Notes under the pieces: generated by a model
What the model was told of the DNA's origin: nothing
The model's input: only the letters and a program-made list of their open reading frames with translations
Database searches by the model: none
Made by a program: the position numbers and the translations under genes
Part shown: positions 24,240-32,436 of the stretch, piece after piece
How positions within the stretch are numbered: position 1 is the stretch's first letter
Layout of the letters: every line of letters starts with the position of its first letter
NCBI GenBank assembly: GCA_017403825.1
Contig: JAFRDO010000091.1
Location: 47,497-111,496, forward strand
DNA length: 64,000 nt
Reading direction: 5' to 3'
Source of the DNA: Kiritimatiellia bacterium
Lineage (GTDB): Bacteria; Verrucomicrobiota; Kiritimatiellia; RFP12; UBA1067

Positions 24240-25223
24240 ATGACGGAAGTGTCCCCGCTGATCTCCGTGCTGATGCCGGCGTACAACCACGGTAAGTACG
24301 TCGAGGCGGCGGTTCGCTCCGTGCTGTCGCAGGACTGGCCCCGCATCGAGCTTCTTGTCGTGGACGACGGCTCCGCCGACAACACGTGGGAGGTTCTGCA
24401 GTCCCTCAGGGCGGAGTGCGAAGCCCGGTGCGAGCGCGTGGAGATGTGGCGCCAGGAGAACTGCGGCACGTGCGCGACGCTGAACCGGCTGCTCGCCGCC
24501 GCACGCGGCGAGTTCGTAGGCGTCCTTGCTTCCGACGACATGTACCTGCCCGGCTCGTTCAAGGCCCTGACGGAGCCGCTTCTCGCCGATCCGGGCGTAG
24601 GGCTGGCGGTGGGGCAGAACAGGCTTGTGGACGGCGAAGGTCGGCAATGCTACTGGGACGCCGAGCGCAACACCGTGTATGACGAGGCGAAGGCCGCGTT
24701 CCGTACGCTGAACGAGCACATGGCGTCCGAGCGCGGCGTTTCCGGCGACAGCCCGGAATTCGGCACGTATGTTGAGCTTCTGCACACCAACCATGTTGCC
24801 AACGGGGCGCTGATCCGCCGCGCCTACCTGGACATGATAGAGCCGTGCTCCGCCGAGACGCCGCTGGAGGACTGGTGGATCATGCTGCAGCTGTCGAAGG
24901 TGACGCGCATGACGTCCGTCGCCGCGCCGACGTTCGCATACCGGTGGCACGGCACGAACACCGTGCGGCAGTCGGAGCGCATGGGTAGCTACTTCCTGCG
25001 GAACATGGCTGCGGAGGAGGCGCTCTTGCTGCGGAAGCGCGACTGGCCGCGCCTGCGGCAGTACCTTGCCGCGCAGGGGCAGTTGCGGAGGTCGTTCGGG
25101 CTGCGGGGCGCGTTCCGGCGGCAGGTTTACGTTACGCGGCAGTCACGAATCACATTTTACGAACTGCTGGGAATGACGTTCGTGCGCCGGCGGGCGCAGG
25201 CAAGGAGGGCAAAGGAAAGATGA
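24240..25223 (+). CDS. Family 2 glycosyltransferase
   Basis: This 327-residue GT-A fold enzyme has the GT2 start ISVLMPAYNHGKYVEAAVRS, the nucleotide-binding VVDDGSADN, and an acidic DxD-like site in VLASDDMYLPGS. It starts one base after the ABC exporter stop. GT2 enzymes transfer a sugar from a nucleotide-sugar donor to a growing glycan on the cytoplasmic face. The sugar and acceptor cannot be deduced. It overlaps the next gene by ATGA, so the three-gene order exporter, transferase, acyltransferase is translationally coupled. Confidence 0.9.
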   Translation: MTEVSPLISVLMPAYNHGKYVEAAVRSVLSQDWPRIELLVVDDGSADNTWEVLQSLRAECEARCERVEMWRQENCGTCATLNRLLAAARGEFVGVLASDDMYLPGSFKALTEPLLADPGVGLAVGQNRLVDGEGRQCYWDAERNTVYDEAKAAFRTLNEHMASERGVSGDSPEFGTYVELLHTNHVANGALIRRAYLDMIEPCSAETPLEDWWIMLQLSKVTRMTSVAAPTFAYRWHGTNTVRQSERMGSYFLRNMAAEEALLLRKRDWPRLRQYLAAQGQLRRSFGLRGAFRRQVYVTRQSRITFYELLGMTFVRRRAQARRAKER

Positions 25224-25681
25224 AAGCGAAGATACATGCGCTGTCCGACGTGCAGGCGACGGACATCGGCGACGGCACGCGCATCTGGCAATATGCCGTG
25301 ATCCTGCCGCAGGCGAAGATCGGACGCGACTGCAACATATGCGCGCACTGCTTCATCGAGAACGACGTCAAGATAGGCGACCGCGTCACGGTGAAGCCGT
25401 TCGTCGCCATCTGCGACGGCGTGACGCTAGAGGACGACGTGTTCATCGGCCCGCAGGTGAGCTTCACGAACGACCGCCACCCGAAGTCGGGCAACCGCGG
25501 CTTCAAGCTTGAGCGGACGCGCGTATGCAAGGGCGCGTCCATTGGCGCGGGAACGATGATCATGGCGGGGCTTACGATAGGCGAGGGCGCGATGGTCGCC
25601 GCAGGCAGCGTCGTCACGCGCGACGTGCCGCCCGGCGTGACCGTGTTCGGCTGTCCCGCGAAGCCGCGTCCGGCAAAGTAG
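25220..25681 (+). CDS. Left-handed beta-helix sugar N-acetyltransferase (WlbB/WbpD-like)
   Basis: The 153-residue chain is made of hexapeptide repeats (IGDGTRIWQYAVI, IGRDCNICAHCF, IGDRVTVKPFVAI, LEDDVFIGPQVSFTND). It ends with GASIGAGTMIMAGLTIGEGA and the PPGVTVFGCPAKP tail typical of WlbB/WbpD-like UDP-amino-sugar acetyltransferases. The family acetylates the 3-amino group of UDP-2-acetamido-3-amino sugars with acetyl-CoA, as a trimer. It is somewhat shorter than the usual 190 residues. The position between two glycosyltransferases supports a role in making an unusual amino sugar for a surface glycan. Confidence 0.85.
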   Translation: MKAKIHALSDVQATDIGDGTRIWQYAVILPQAKIGRDCNICAHCFIENDVKIGDRVTVKPFVAICDGVTLEDDVFIGPQVSFTNDRHPKSGNRGFKLERTRVCKGASIGAGTMIMAGLTIGEGAMVAAGSVVTRDVPPGVTVFGCPAKPRPAK

Positions 25682-25690
25682 GAGACGCAC

Positions 25691-27511
25691 ATGGCCGACA
25701 TCGACATCATCATGCCGACATGGAACAAGGCCGCCACCATCGCGGCTTCGCTCGACTCCGTCTTCCGCCAGAAGACCTCGCGCACGTTCCGCGTCATCGT
25801 CGCCGACGACAGCTCCACCGACCGCTCGCTGGAGATCGTGGCCGAATACGAGAAGGCGCACCCTGGCGTAATAACGGTCCTTCGCAGCGACAGGAACCTG
25901 AAGCTTTTCCGCAACGTGCTGCGTGCGTACGCGATTACCGACGCGCCGTTCTTCTGCGTGCTCGACCCCGACGACTACTGGACGGACGACGCGCATCTGG
26001 AGAAGGCCGTCGGCTTCCTGTCGGCCCACCCGGACTTCACCGTCTATTCCGCCGGCATCGAGCGGCTTGAGCGCGACGGCACGCGCCGCCGGTGCGAGGA
26101 GTTCCCGGAGACGGAGGTCGATTCCGACTTCTCCGACTACCTGCGCCGCCGCGCGGTGATAGCCTATACGCAGACGTGCGTCTACCGGAACGTCGTCTTC
26201 GCGAAGGGAGTGCCCGACGACATCGTGCACCCGTCCGCTCCGACGATGGAGCAGACGATGCGCGGCGACAGCTTTCGGAACTTCCTGCACATTCGCGAGG
26301 GCAAGGCGCACTTCTCGCCCGGCGTCGAGGGCTGCTACCGCATTACGGACGAAGGCGTCTACCAGAGCGTCCCCGAAGCGAAGCAGCAGTCGATGAACGC
26401 CAGGTTCTATGCGGACATGTGGCTTTACGACGGACGCCGTCACGAGCAGCTGCTGGCGATCGCCCACGGGTTCGAAAACGCCGCGCAGCGCCTGCGAGAG
26501 AAGGAGACGGCAGCGCGCCCTGTGGCGGAGAAGGACAAGTCGGAGGGCAAGGGACTGTTCAAGGTTGAAAAGGACTTCTGGCGCCTCGACGTCTACCTAT
26601 TCGGCCGGCGCATCTTTTCGCGGAAGCGCGCGCCGAAGATCAAGCGCATATTCGACCGCCGCTTCAGGGGACTTTCGGAAGACGAGGCCCGCGCCGTCAT
26701 CGAGTGGCAGTATCGCACGATCACCGGACGTGTCCCCGACCTCGATCACCCGAAGACGCTGTCGGAAAAGCTGCAGTGGATCAAGTGGAAGCGCCGCGAC
26801 CCGCTGATGATCAAGCTGTCCGACAAGGTCGCCGTGCGCGACTATATCGCGGAAAAGGCCGGCGAACAATACCTGGTGAACGCCCTCGGCGTCTGGGCCT
26901 CGCCGGACGAGATAGACTTCGACGCCCTGCCGGACAAGTTCGTCCTCAAGGTGAACTGGGGCTGCCACCAGAACATCATCTGCAACGACAAGTCCAAGCT
27001 GGACATAGAGGACGTGAAGCGGAAGCTCGAGGCCTGGACGATGCCGTACAGCAACCACTACTACAACTTCCTCGAATGGGCGTATCTGGCAATACCGGCG
27101 CGTATCATAGCCGAGGAATTCCTGGACGACGGGCACGGCCTCAGGGACTACAAGTTCTTCTGCTTCCGCGGCGAGCCCAAGCTTCTGGTGGTTTGCGACG
27201 GACGCGAGAGCGAGACGCCGACATTCACGACCTATGACTGCGACTTCAAGCGCATGGACGTCGTCTGGGGCGGCGGCGCGCTTTACAAGGGCGAGATGGA
27301 GAAGCCGTCCGCCTGGGGCGAGATGCTGGAGGTCTGCCGCAAGCTGTCGGCGGAGATGCCCTTCCTGCGCGTCGACCTTTATTTCGTGAACGGACAGGTC
27401 AAGGTCGGCGAACTGACCTGCTATCCGGGCGCGGGCTGGGCCATTCCGGAGCCTTATTCCCTAAACCTGGAGCTTGGCAAGCTATTGCCGATCCCCGAAC
27501 TCGGCGAATAG
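25691..27511 (+). CDS. Glycosyltransferase family 2 fused to a TupA-like ATP-grasp domain
   Basis: This 606-residue protein has two parts. Residues 1 to about 290 are a GT2 transferase (IDIIMPTWNKAATIAASLDS, VADDSSTDRSLEI, LDPDDYW). Residues about 305-606 match TupA-like ATP-grasp proteins (HPKTLSEKLQWIKW, LSDKVAVRDYI, KFVLKVNWGCHQNIICND, IAEEFLDD, RDYKFFCF, RVDLYF, GELTCYPGAG). TupA-like proteins were named from teichuronopeptide synthesis and are thought to form carboxyl-amine bonds. The fusion suggests that one polypeptide both adds a sugar and ligates an amino acid or other amine to it; this is inference. It is the last gene of the glycan operon. Confidence 0.87.
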   Translation: MADIDIIMPTWNKAATIAASLDSVFRQKTSRTFRVIVADDSSTDRSLEIVAEYEKAHPGVITVLRSDRNLKLFRNVLRAYAITDAPFFCVLDPDDYWTDDAHLEKAVGFLSAHPDFTVYSAGIERLERDGTRRRCEEFPETEVDSDFSDYLRRRAVIAYTQTCVYRNVVFAKGVPDDIVHPSAPTMEQTMRGDSFRNFLHIREGKAHFSPGVEGCYRITDEGVYQSVPEAKQQSMNARFYADMWLYDGRRHEQLLAIAHGFENAAQRLREKETAARPVAEKDKSEGKGLFKVEKDFWRLDVYLFGRRIFSRKRAPKIKRIFDRRFRGLSEDEARAVIEWQYRTITGRVPDLDHPKTLSEKLQWIKWKRRDPLMIKLSDKVAVRDYIAEKAGEQYLVNALGVWASPDEIDFDALPDKFVLKVNWGCHQNIICNDKSKLDIEDVKRKLEAWTMPYSNHYYNFLEWAYLAIPARIIAEEFLDDGHGLRDYKFFCFRGEPKLLVVCDGRESETPTFTTYDCDFKRMDVVWGGGALYKGEMEKPSAWGEMLEVCRKLSAEMPFLRVDLYFVNGQVKVGELTCYPGAGWAIPEPYSLNLELGKLLPIPELGE

Positions 27512-27537
27512 GCATTCACATCGGGCAGGCGTCGCAG

Positions 27538-27621
27538 ACCCAAAATCCCATAACTGCGCAAAACGGTAAAATCTGCCGCAAAAAAGAGAAGCTCCATCAG
27601 GGTCTCTCCCTATGAAATCCT
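27538..27621 (+). repeat. Dispersed repeat copy (module B, direct orientation)
   Basis: GCGCAAAACGGTAAAATCTG followed by CTCCATCAGGGTCTCTCCC and GAAATCCTGC is the same sequence found on the minus strand at 14655-14720 and again at 29151-29275. It lies between the glycan operon and the next ATPase gene. Confidence 0.75.
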
Positions 27622-27639
27622 GCAGATAGCCCTTGTTTT

Positions 27640-27685
27640 ATTGACAAGAAAACAATTATGCTATTGTCAAGAAAATATGATATAA
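27640..27685 (+). repeat. Two-unit 23-bp direct repeat over the ATPase promoter
   Basis: ATTGACAAGAAAA at 27640 and ATTGTCAAGAAAA at 27663 are exactly 23 bases apart. The second unit runs into the -10 element TGATATAAT (hexamer 27681-27686), so a bound protein would cover the promoter. Confidence 0.7.
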
Positions 27686-27711
27686 TGCGAACCGAAAAAT
27701 GGAGGAATGCC

Positions 27712-28920
27712 ATGACCAAATCTGAAATCGAGGCAGCAATCGACGAACAAGCGGCAGAAATCGGCCTTGACTTGGGAATGAAGCGCGATGCGTTTCATGA
27801 TTTACCGTGCGAGAAGAAATTTGCGACCATCGTGACCGGCGTTCGCCGCTGCGGCAAATCAACCCTCCTTGGACAGTGGGCGCACTCTTCAGGCTTGCGC
27901 GTGGTGAGCGTCCTCTTTGACGATCTTCGCCTGATGAACTTCACGCCTTCCGATTTTGTCCTGCTTGGGAAAATCATATCCGAGCGGAAACCGCAAGCAA
28001 TCGCATTGGATGAGATACAGGACATCGACGGATGGGAGTTGTTCGTCAACGGACTGCTGAATCGCGGCTATGCTGTCTTTGTCACAGGATCTAATGCTAA
28101 GATGCTTTCACGTGAACTTGGCACGAAGCTGACCGGGCGTCATCTTGATCTTCAGTTGCAACCTTTCAGCTATTCGGAATTCATTAGATTCAAGGGTCTT
28201 GAACGCAAAGGCGAGTCGATTGACGAATATCTGCGGACAGGAGGATTCCCAGCATATGTCGCAAGCGGGAACAGACAGGTGCTTGTCGAGCTGTTCAACG
28301 ACATCATCTACCGCGACATTGTCGTGCGCTACAATATTGCCAACACCGCTCCCATCAAGCAATTGGCCGGATATCTTCTTGCACACATCGGTACTCGCAT
28401 GGCCCCCAGCAGACTGAAAGATGCCATACGCGTACAGTCAGCCAAGACGGTTCTGGAATACTTTGATCATCTGACGGAATGCTGTTTGATCCGTCGTCTG
28501 GAACAATATTCAGGATCTCCGAAGGCCAGGATGCTTGCCCACAAGAAGGTGTATGCTTGTGATGTGGCCCTTGCATCGCTTTTCGATCGCGGCAATCAAA
28601 TCAATCTCGGGCACAAGCTCGAGAACGTTCTTTTCTGGCATTTGCGCCGCAAGGCAAGGGATGTCACCTACCATGTCGATGACAAGGGCCGCGAATGCGA
28701 CTTTGTCGTAGAAGGCGAAGACGGCGCGTTTTCGGCCGTACAGGTCTGCTACGAACTGACGGATGACAACATGACAAGGGAATTTGACGGCCTTGCGGCA
28801 GCGGCAAGACGATTTGGACTCAAATCCGGCGTCATCGTCACATGCCGACAGTCCGACGAGGCAATCCACGACGGATGCGAGATATCCGTCGTGCCAGCCG
28901 CCGACTACCTGTCCGCATAA
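27712..28920 (+). CDS. AAA_14/DUF4143 ATPase
   Basis: This is a 402-residue protein from ATG 27712, which follows GGAGG. The upstream in-frame ATG at 27685 overlaps the -10 box and cannot be used. Walker A is TGVRRCGKST (42-51) and Walker B is AIALDEIQD, with VFVTGSNAKML as the sensor segment. PFSYSEFIRF and a winged-helix region lead into the C-terminal DUF4143 domain with ECDFVVEGEDGAFSAVQVCY, where the usual second catalytic Lys (EVK) is replaced, so nuclease activity is doubtful. It is preceded by a 23-bp direct repeat, like the other two members of the family in this window. The role is unknown. Confidence 0.9.
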   Translation: MTKSEIEAAIDEQAAEIGLDLGMKRDAFHDLPCEKKFATIVTGVRRCGKSTLLGQWAHSSGLRVVSVLFDDLRLMNFTPSDFVLLGKIISERKPQAIALDEIQDIDGWELFVNGLLNRGYAVFVTGSNAKMLSRELGTKLTGRHLDLQLQPFSYSEFIRFKGLERKGESIDEYLRTGGFPAYVASGNRQVLVELFNDIIYRDIVVRYNIANTAPIKQLAGYLLAHIGTRMAPSRLKDAIRVQSAKTVLEYFDHLTECCLIRRLEQYSGSPKARMLAHKKVYACDVALASLFDRGNQINLGHKLENVLFWHLRRKARDVTYHVDDKGRECDFVVEGEDGAFSAVQVCYELTDDNMTREFDGLAAAARRFGLKSGVIVTCRQSDEAIHDGCEISVVPAADYLSA

Positions 28921-29150
28921 GCCTCGCAGCCGCGAGCCGCGTCGAACGCCTGCCGCGTGACGTTACCGCAGCGCTAACCTTCGATCAATCAATCCTGCAT
29001 TCTCGCGCGTCACCAACGACGCATGGCAGACATTGGTATGCCATCCCAATATCGACACAGCCAAGCGATTTCAAGTGCGCCCTCCCAGCCCTTCTTAGCC
29101 GCCTTCAACCCAACTCCAAGATTTTTCCGACAATAATTCTCATTCTAGGC

Positions 29151-29275
29151 CCAAGATCCAATAACCGCGCAAAACAGCAAAATCTTCAGCAAAAAGCGAA
29201 GCTCCATCAGGGTCTCTCCCCGCGAAATCCGAAAAGCGAAGCCCCATCAGGGTCTCCCCACGAAATCCTCGCAAA
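29151..29275 (+). repeat. Dispersed repeat copy with a second partial unit
   Basis: GCGCAAAACAGCAAAATCTT, CTCCATCAGGGTCTCTCCCC and CGAAATCC are followed by a partial repetition (GCCCCATCAGGGTCTCCCCA then CGAAATCC). It is about 85 percent identical by eye to 27538-27621. The preceding 28921-29150 contains no gene or motif that I can name. Confidence 0.75.
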
Positions 29276-29281
29276 ACCCTT

Positions 29282-29350
29282 AACATTTAACCGAACAGAA
29301 GTTTAACATTTAGCCGAATAAGAATTTAACATTTAACCGAACAGCCATTG
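29282..29350 (+). repeat. Three-unit 23-bp tandem repeat upstream of the next AAA_14 gene
   Basis: AACATTTA begins each unit at 29282, 29305 and 29328, an exact 23-base period (AACATTTAACCGAACAG, AACATTTAGCCGAATAAG, AACATTTAACCGAACAG). The last unit ends inside the -35 element of the promoter. Confidence 0.85.
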
Positions 29351-29376
29351 CAGTGAATACGGTGTTATGTTATAAT
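29348..29376 (+). promoter_or_regulatory. Leaderless promoter of the AAA_14 gene
   Basis: TTGCAG (29348-29353), a 17-base spacer and TGTTATAAT (-10 hexamer 29371-29376) lie 7 bases before ATG 29384. Confidence 0.75.
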
Positions 29377-29383
29377 ATCACTC

Positions 29384-30661
29384 ATGAAAACCTATTTCAG
29401 CAGAGTTTCTGATGCTATAATCACTGAAGAATTAGCAGGTATGGGAGCCGTGCTTGTACAGGGTGCGAAGTGGTGTGGTAAAACAACTTCGTGTGAGCAA
29501 CAGGCCAGAAGCGTTTTGCACATGGACAATCCCAAGAAGAGAGCCATGTACTTGCAGATGGCAGAAAACGACATCACAGAACTGATGAAGGGCGAGAAAC
29601 CTCGGTTGATTGACGAATGGCAGGACGCACCGCAGTTTTGGGACGCAATAAGATATCATGTTGACCATGTGGACAACTGCGGGCAGTTCATTCTGACGGG
29701 AAGTGCAGTGCCGCCGGATACAGATGCGATCTCACATTCTGGCACTGGGCGGATTGCGCGCGTTACGATGCGTCCGATGAGCCTCTGGGAAAGCCATGAG
29801 TCAAGCGGAACTGTCAGTCTAGGCGCTCTTCTCGGCAACGATGGATTTGCTTCTGCCAAGGGAGACGACTGCAACTTACGCGATGTTGCGCATCTCATCT
29901 GCCGCGGTGGATGGCCGCGCGCCGTGATTCAAGGTGGGGAACGCTCCCTGCGCCGCGCCTTCAACTATTACGATGCCGTGGTCAACGTCGACATCTCACG
30001 GGTGGACAAGACGATCCGCGACCCCGAGCGCGTCAAGCGACTTATGCGCAGCTATGCCCGGCTTCAAGGCACACAGTCGGGGTTGAAGGCCATCAAGCTG
30101 GACATGTCCGCAAACGGCTCAGACACGTTGGACGAAGACACTGTCGCGTCTTACATCAAGGCGCTGAAGCGCATGTTCGTTGTCGAGGACATGCCGGCAT
30201 GGTGCCCGAACCTTCGCAACAAAGCCGTCATACGCACGAGCGACACGCGGTACTTCGTCGATCCATCAATAGCTGTTGCCGCACTCGGCGTAGGACCTGG
30301 CGATCTGATGAATGACCTCAACACGTTCGGCCTCCTTTTCGAGACGATGGCGGTTCGCGACCTGAGGTGTTACACCGAGGCGCTTGACGGATCCGTCAGT
30401 CACTACCACGACGGAAGCGGACTTGAATGCGATGCGGTGGTGCATCTGCGAAATGGCACATACGGACTTGTCGAGATAAAGCTCGGCGGCGAGACGCTCA
30501 TTTCCGCAGGAGCGGGAACGTTGTTGAGACTCGCGGCAAAAATCGACACGACAAAGATGAGGCCGCCGGCGTTTCTCATGGTCATAGTAGCGTCCGGCGA
30601 ATACGCATATACGCGTCCAGATGGCGTCATCGTAGCGCCGATTGGCGCACTTAGGCCGTAG
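29384..30661 (+). CDS. AAA_14/DUF4143 ATPase with PD-(D/E)XK-like C-terminus
   Basis: This 425-residue protein has Walker A QGAKWCGKTT (26-35), Walker B PRLIDEWQDA and an ILTGSAVPP sensor segment. RPMSLWES and a winged-helix region lead to the DUF4143 domain with GLECDAVVHLRNGTYGLVEIKL, which retains the nuclease-like D...ExK pattern. It differs from the 27712 paralogue in nearly every surface position, so the two are not a recent duplication. The mRNA is predicted to be leaderless. A three-unit 23-bp repeat ends in the -35 box. Confidence 0.9.
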   Translation: MKTYFSRVSDAIITEELAGMGAVLVQGAKWCGKTTSCEQQARSVLHMDNPKKRAMYLQMAENDITELMKGEKPRLIDEWQDAPQFWDAIRYHVDHVDNCGQFILTGSAVPPDTDAISHSGTGRIARVTMRPMSLWESHESSGTVSLGALLGNDGFASAKGDDCNLRDVAHLICRGGWPRAVIQGGERSLRRAFNYYDAVVNVDISRVDKTIRDPERVKRLMRSYARLQGTQSGLKAIKLDMSANGSDTLDEDTVASYIKALKRMFVVEDMPAWCPNLRNKAVIRTSDTRYFVDPSIAVAALGVGPGDLMNDLNTFGLLFETMAVRDLRCYTEALDGSVSHYHDGSGLECDAVVHLRNGTYGLVEIKLGGETLISAGAGTLLRLAAKIDTTKMRPPAFLMVIVASGEYAYTRPDGVIVAPIGALRP

Positions 30662-30670
30662 CGCTCCTTG

Positions 30671-30702
30671 TAGAAGCCCCGTCAGGGTCCTCCCCACAAT
30701 AC
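30671..30702 (+). repeat. Short copy of dispersed-repeat module B
   Basis: AGAAGCCCCGTCAGGGTCCT followed by CCCCACAAT matches the core of the repeat seen at 27.6 and 29.2 kb, ten bases after the ATPase stop. Confidence 0.6.
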
Positions 30703-30800
30703 CGCCCCACAATACTCCCATATTTTATTTCGCCGCTTTTGTTAAGAGAGAGTGGCAAATTCAGTGTCTACAGTATTATGGTGCCCTGAACTAAATCACC

Positions 30801-32123
30801 ATGGTGGGCTCGTTGACGGCGGGAAAGAAAGATGGTAAACTTTCCGACGTGGACCAGAAACGGCTGACGGCGGTGATACGCGGGCTGGGGACTGGCGAGC
30901 TGAAACACCCGCGTTTCACCAAAGAAGAAGCCGCCGCCTCGCAAGGAGCAGAACATGAGCAACTCTGGAACTACATCTTATCGCTGGAATCCCCCGACGT
31001 GGACGGAGGCGGAGCGGAAACGCTCAATCGAGGCAAACGCGGAGAGGGTTCGCAGAGCGGCGACCGGTTGGGACGTCTCCGGCGAGTGGCAACGCGCTAT
31101 GGGCGTGACCCCAAAGAAGTAGCGGCCAAAGACCACAAGTATTTCGACCGCGGCGCCGAAAGCAGGATTTACGACAAAGGCGACGGCAACGTCATTAAGG
31201 TTCGTCGGCTTGACGCCTATGACATGGACGGCGTGAAGCATGCGCTGGCCAAGATCGTCTACCACAACTACCTTTTCCCGAAAGACGCCTACCGGCTGCA
31301 GGACATAGCCGTCTGGAAGAACGAGCGAGGCTTTGACGAGTACTACATGATACTCGAACAGCCGCTCGTCACTCCGAAGAGAGACTCGGACGGTAACATC
31401 ATTGCGCCGAGCCAGGGGCACATACTTCAGGCGCTCAAGAAGACAGGGCAGAAGTTCAACACAACCGGCGGCTACTACGACAACGGCGATACTCCGTCCG
31501 GATCAAGTTCGGGCGACGCCGTCGAGAGCGCGAAGATGGTCGCGGCGAGCGAGGCCTACGCAGTCTACGATTTCAAGCCAGGGCGCAACACGTTTCTCGA
31601 TGCTGAGACAGGCGAGGTGAGGTTCATAGATCCGCGAGTGGACGTCAACGACCCCACGGACAACTTCGCATACTCGAAATTCGGCAAGCGCCGCAGGACG
31701 AATGCCGGGTTTGACGCCGACAGGCAGATCGGAAATCTTGCCGCAGCGAATAAAGATGCGGTCGAGTCGCCCTGGACGGCCGAGGACGAAGCGCGCTACC
31801 GTGAGCAGGAAGAGGCGGACGCAGCTCTTGACGACGCGGATTTTGACGGGCAGCCCTCCAGGAAAGGGGAGGGCAAGTTCGCGGTGGGACTTTCGCCGTC
31901 GAAGACCGGTGCAGAATACACTCAAGAGCCTATTTCTCATTGGGCTCCGTGTTTCAGCGCTCATCGGCTTGGAATTTCACCCACAGGCGGAGACGACACG
32001 TCCGCCACTTCTTCGCATACCCTCTTGCCAACTGAGACACTGCCCTTATCGGTTGAAGAGTTGGGAATGTCCCCGTTTGTGGATCCTGAAACCCGCCGCT
32101 CACCCCGCAACATCATCTGGTAG
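30801..32123 (+). pseudogene. Decaying polyvalent-protein kinase-like gene
   Basis: The frame codes for 440 residues. The middle (about residues 105-230: KYFDRGAESRIYDKGDGN, VIKVR, MILEQPLV, then YAVYDFKPGRNTFLDAETG and VRFIDPRVDVN) resembles the kinase-like domain found in large polyvalent proteins of phages and conjugative elements. The first part overlaps another plausible small gene in a different frame. The last 80 residues (from about SPSKTGAEY) look like out-of-frame sequence. No ribosome site precedes ATG 30801, and a stop lies two codons upstream. I treat it as a truncated remnant from a mobile element; a functional short kinase cannot be excluded. Confidence 0.5.
30955..31122 (+). 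CDS. Small ORF with good ribosome site, overlapping the kinase-like frame
   Basis: ATG 30955 is preceded by AAGGAG at ideal spacing and opens a 55-residue frame with protein-like composition (TWTEAERKRSIEANAERV, then GWDVSGEWQRAMGVTPKK). In this interval the kinase-like frame reads as low-complexity Gly/Arg-rich sequence, so this frame is more likely to be the real one here. It may be the small gene that commonly precedes polyvalent kinase genes. The function is unknown. Confidence 0.4.
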   Translation: MSNSGTTSYRWNPPTWTEAERKRSIEANAERVRRAATGWDVSGEWQRAMGVTPKK

Positions 32124-32270
32124 TCAGTCACCTCGTGATAGCGCACCTTGCCGCCTGTGAGGCCGTCTTGAACTTCATGCGATTTCCCTCTTGCCCAAGT
32201 TCCCTATAACAGCGACGCCATATAGAGCGGCAAATGCAGTATGCCGCCCTTCTCCATGACATCCCTCTAT

Positions 32271-32344
32271 GCACGTCTTTAAGCATTTCACAAGCAGGCA
32301 TTTGGCACGTTTTTAAGCACTTCACAAGCAGGCATTTGGCACGT
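32271..32344. repeat. 34-bp direct repeat, two and a half units
   Basis: GCACGT begins units at 32271, 32305 and 32339 (34-base period). Each unit contains CTTTAAGCAYTTCACAAGCA or a close variant; the third unit is cut after about 15 bases. It lies just beyond the 3' end of the Res gene. The rest of 32124-32436 has no gene that I can support. Confidence 0.7.
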
Positions 32345-32436
32345 CTTTAAGCAATCCGAAACGCTGTTATCACGTTTTGACGAGTTAGCAATTATTCCTA
32401 TCGCGCGCCTCACGGTATATGAAAAACTCGCGCCAG

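Noticed and set aside
32271..32344. Possible CRISPR remnant
   Set aside because: The 34-bp units follow each other directly with no spacers.
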